Shown: piece after piece, positions 18,101 through 19,153 of the stretch
How the letters are laid out: each line of letters opens with the position of its first letter
How positions within the stretch are numbered: position 1 is the stretch's first letter
Source of the DNA: Diplocarpon mali
Lineage: Eukaryota > Ascomycota > Leotiomycetes > Helotiales > Drepanopezizaceae
Length of the DNA stretch: 19,153 nt
Direction of reading: 5' to 3'
Assembly (NCBI GenBank): GCA_024741835.1
Contig: JAENRP010000550.1
Location: 1-19,153 of the forward strand
The notes under the pieces: model-generated
Told to the model about the DNA's origin: nothing
Databases searched by the model: none
Seen by the model: only the letters and a program-made list of their open reading frames with translations
Translations under genes and position numbers: made by a program

Positions 18101-19153
18101 GGCCCTTTAATTTCTTTAGCTTTAGATGTGCGAATCTTTTATATATTAGCTAATACCTTAATAAGCTTTCGGCTTCTAATAGCTTTAATAGCCTATTATT
18201 AGTTAATACTTTATTATTAGCAGCTAGAAAGGACTAGTAATAGCAGTTTAAGGTTTTGCCATTTTCCAGTTGCGAGCCTGGCTCAGGAGTCGTTTTTAAT
18301 AAAACCGCAAGATCTACTCGTGGTCCTAGCTTAGGAGTCGTTTTTAATGAATTTGCGAATTTCACTTGCAATCCTAGCTTAAGAGTCATTTCTGCGAATT
18401 TCACTTATAATCCTAGCCTAAGAGTCGTTATTAGCAAATTTGCAAAATCTACTTACAGTCTTAGCCTAAGAGTCATTTCTATTAAATTCACTTATAATCT
18501 TAGCTTAAGAGTTATCTTTAAGGATACCTTATAATCTACCTATAGTCTTAGCTTAGGAGTCATTTTTGCAAATTTCACTTGCGATCCTAGCTTAAGAGTC
18601 CATCTATTCTCCTTATCCTTACTTAATTATATTAGGGCAAAGAGTGCACTTTCTTTAAAGGAATCCACTTATAGGTCTGGCCTAAGAGTCAATTTCTATA
18701 ATATTACCTTTAAGATAATATAAAGTCTATCTTTAATTTTAGCTTTAAAGATCACTTTATAATTGTTATTTATAAACTATATAAATTGATTATTAAAAAC
18801 TCTTATATAATTCAACTTTATATAGATCTTGCAGCTAAATAAAAGATTAATACTTAGGCTAAGTATAAGGAGAACATTTTATAAAAGGAAAGAAACGCTA
18901 GTAATATTTATCTTTACTATACCTATCGAATTTATATATAACCTTCTACTATTAACCTTAATAGAGCGCCTTCTTATTTTAATAAGCGGGCCTTTAAATA
19001 GGTAGGATTTATTAGTTATATATATTATATAACTAGTATTATTATACCAGTCGGATTTAAGGATCTTATAAAGATCGGCTTTTAAAATGTAAGCATCTTT
19101 ATTATAATTATTATTTAAATTATTAAAAGTGGATTTAGATTCAGATAATCTAC
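15171..19153 (-). pseudogene. B2 pol polyprotein (protease, integrase, RT, RNase H), RIP-degraded, 5' part off the window
   Basis: All landmarks checked share one frame ending at TAG (15173-15171). From the window edge: protease remnant DWYNNTSYIIYITNK (about 19052-19008), where Asp probably became Asn; protease-integrase junction NVLLILSLSINLLF (from 18878) and RLYIILK; the nine-copy palindrome array; integrase CRICKLIK (18044) and core NSTRQ-like segment IVDNST (from 17903); reverse transcriptase YKVRLIVRGFS, YGEDYFDIFALIVRIDTL (about 16550-16450) and catalytic YINN in place of YVDD (16172-16161); RNase H SVAIASTKAEYISILS (about 15548-15501) and DNIEAIALIKN; C-terminus DQMIADGFIKLLKT to QKIVGA. 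Several Asp or Glu residues are now Asn or Lys and stops are frequent, as RIP predicts. It is not functional. Confidence 0.9.
18268..18689. repeat. Array of nine 23-bp palindromic modules inside B2 pol
   Basis: Each copy is 23 bp, starting at 18268, 18316, 18364, 18403, 18451, 18490, 18538, 18577 and 18667. Intervals are 48, 48, 39, 48, 39, 48, 39 and 90 bp, all multiples of three. A typical copy reads ACTTGCGATCC, T, AGCTTAAGAGT, a RIP form of the better-kept copies. The pol strand reads them in frame as TPKLGPRV-like peptides. The opposite strand is also open over 18256-18534. The array falls between the protease-integrase junction and the integrase zinc-finger Cys pair. The sequences between copies resemble each other (TTTGCGAATTTC, TTTGCAAATTTC), so the array grew by tandem duplication. 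It is not a CRISPR. Confidence 0.88.

Larger units (their letters stand above)
14674..19153 (-). mobile_element. B2: Ty1/copia retrotransposon, family B, nested in A2, 5' end off the window
   Basis: Starts with a 195-bp 3' LTR homologous to 1614-1808, then a 3' UTR with palindromes, then pol running to the window edge, where 19003-19153 matches 1-151 of B1. Joining the two by that overlap gives a composite family length near 6.1 kb. B and A share copia order, primer type and the 23-bp module, but the LTRs and proteins are clearly different, so they are separate families. Confidence 0.9.

Noticed and set aside
18256..18534. Plus-strand open frame of 92 codons with a repeated TRGPSLGV-like peptide
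   Set aside because: It is antisense to B2 pol and is open only because the palindrome lacks stops on both strands. No separate gene is supported.
18268..18689. CRISPR-like array of direct repeats
   Set aside because: The repeats are palindromic and diverged, the spacers resemble one another, intervals are in codon steps, and the array is inside a eukaryotic retrotransposon.
1..19153. Mitochondrial origin, because of extreme AT content and GC-rich short palindromes
   Set aside because: LTR retrotransposons with target duplications and RIP-type transitions are nuclear. No mitochondrial gene, rRNA or tRNA was recognised. The GC palindromes resemble mitochondrial GC clusters only superficially.

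Overview
The window looks like a repeat compartment of a filamentous ascomycete nuclear genome. It is very AT-rich, TA steps dominate, CA/TG steps are scarce, and I find no intact host gene. All recognisable sequence belongs to two families of Ty1/copia LTR retrotransposons, called A and B here, read on the minus strand. Differences between paired LTRs and between copies are almost all C/T or G/A transitions, which is the mark of repeat-induced point mutation (RIP). Stop codons break every polyprotein, yet the reading frames stay in register over kilobases, so copia domains can still be read between the stops.

Layout, left to right. Positions 1-1808 are the 5' end of a B element (B1: protease edge, gag, leader, primer-binding site and 195-bp 5' LTR; its pol lies off the window). 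Positions 1809-2352 and 7957-8542 are unassigned DNA, now split by A1. A1 (2358-7951) is a complete A element with two 247-bp LTRs and a perfect 5-bp target-site duplication, TCTAA. Positions 8543-9152 are a fragment of a third B copy (B3). It is cut by A2 (9153-14673), a second A element whose 5' LTR is cut in turn by B2 (14674 to the window end), which shows the 3' LTR and most of pol. The inferred order is B3, then A2 into B3, then B2 into A2. A1 went separately into the unassigned DNA.

Both families have one long gag-pol frame (A1 1591 residues, A2 1583, B about 1680 codons as a composite of B1 and B2) in copia order: gag, protease, integrase, reverse transcriptase, RNase H. The primer-binding sites of A1, A2 and B1 match the anticodon region of initiator tRNA-Met, as in Drosophila copia and yeast Ty5 (half-tRNA priming).

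The most unusual feature is a 23-bp palindrome found in both families: arms of about 11 bp around one central base, with ACTC at one end and GAGT at the other. It lies in 3' untranslated regions and in linkers between polyprotein domains. In coding DNA every copy is in the same codon phase and open on both strands, giving peptides such as TPRPGPRV or TRGPGLGV. B2 carries nine copies in a row, spaced 48, 48, 39, 48, 39, 48, 39 and 90 bp, all multiples of three. This resembles, by analogy only, the palindromic elements that insert in frame into Rickettsia genes.
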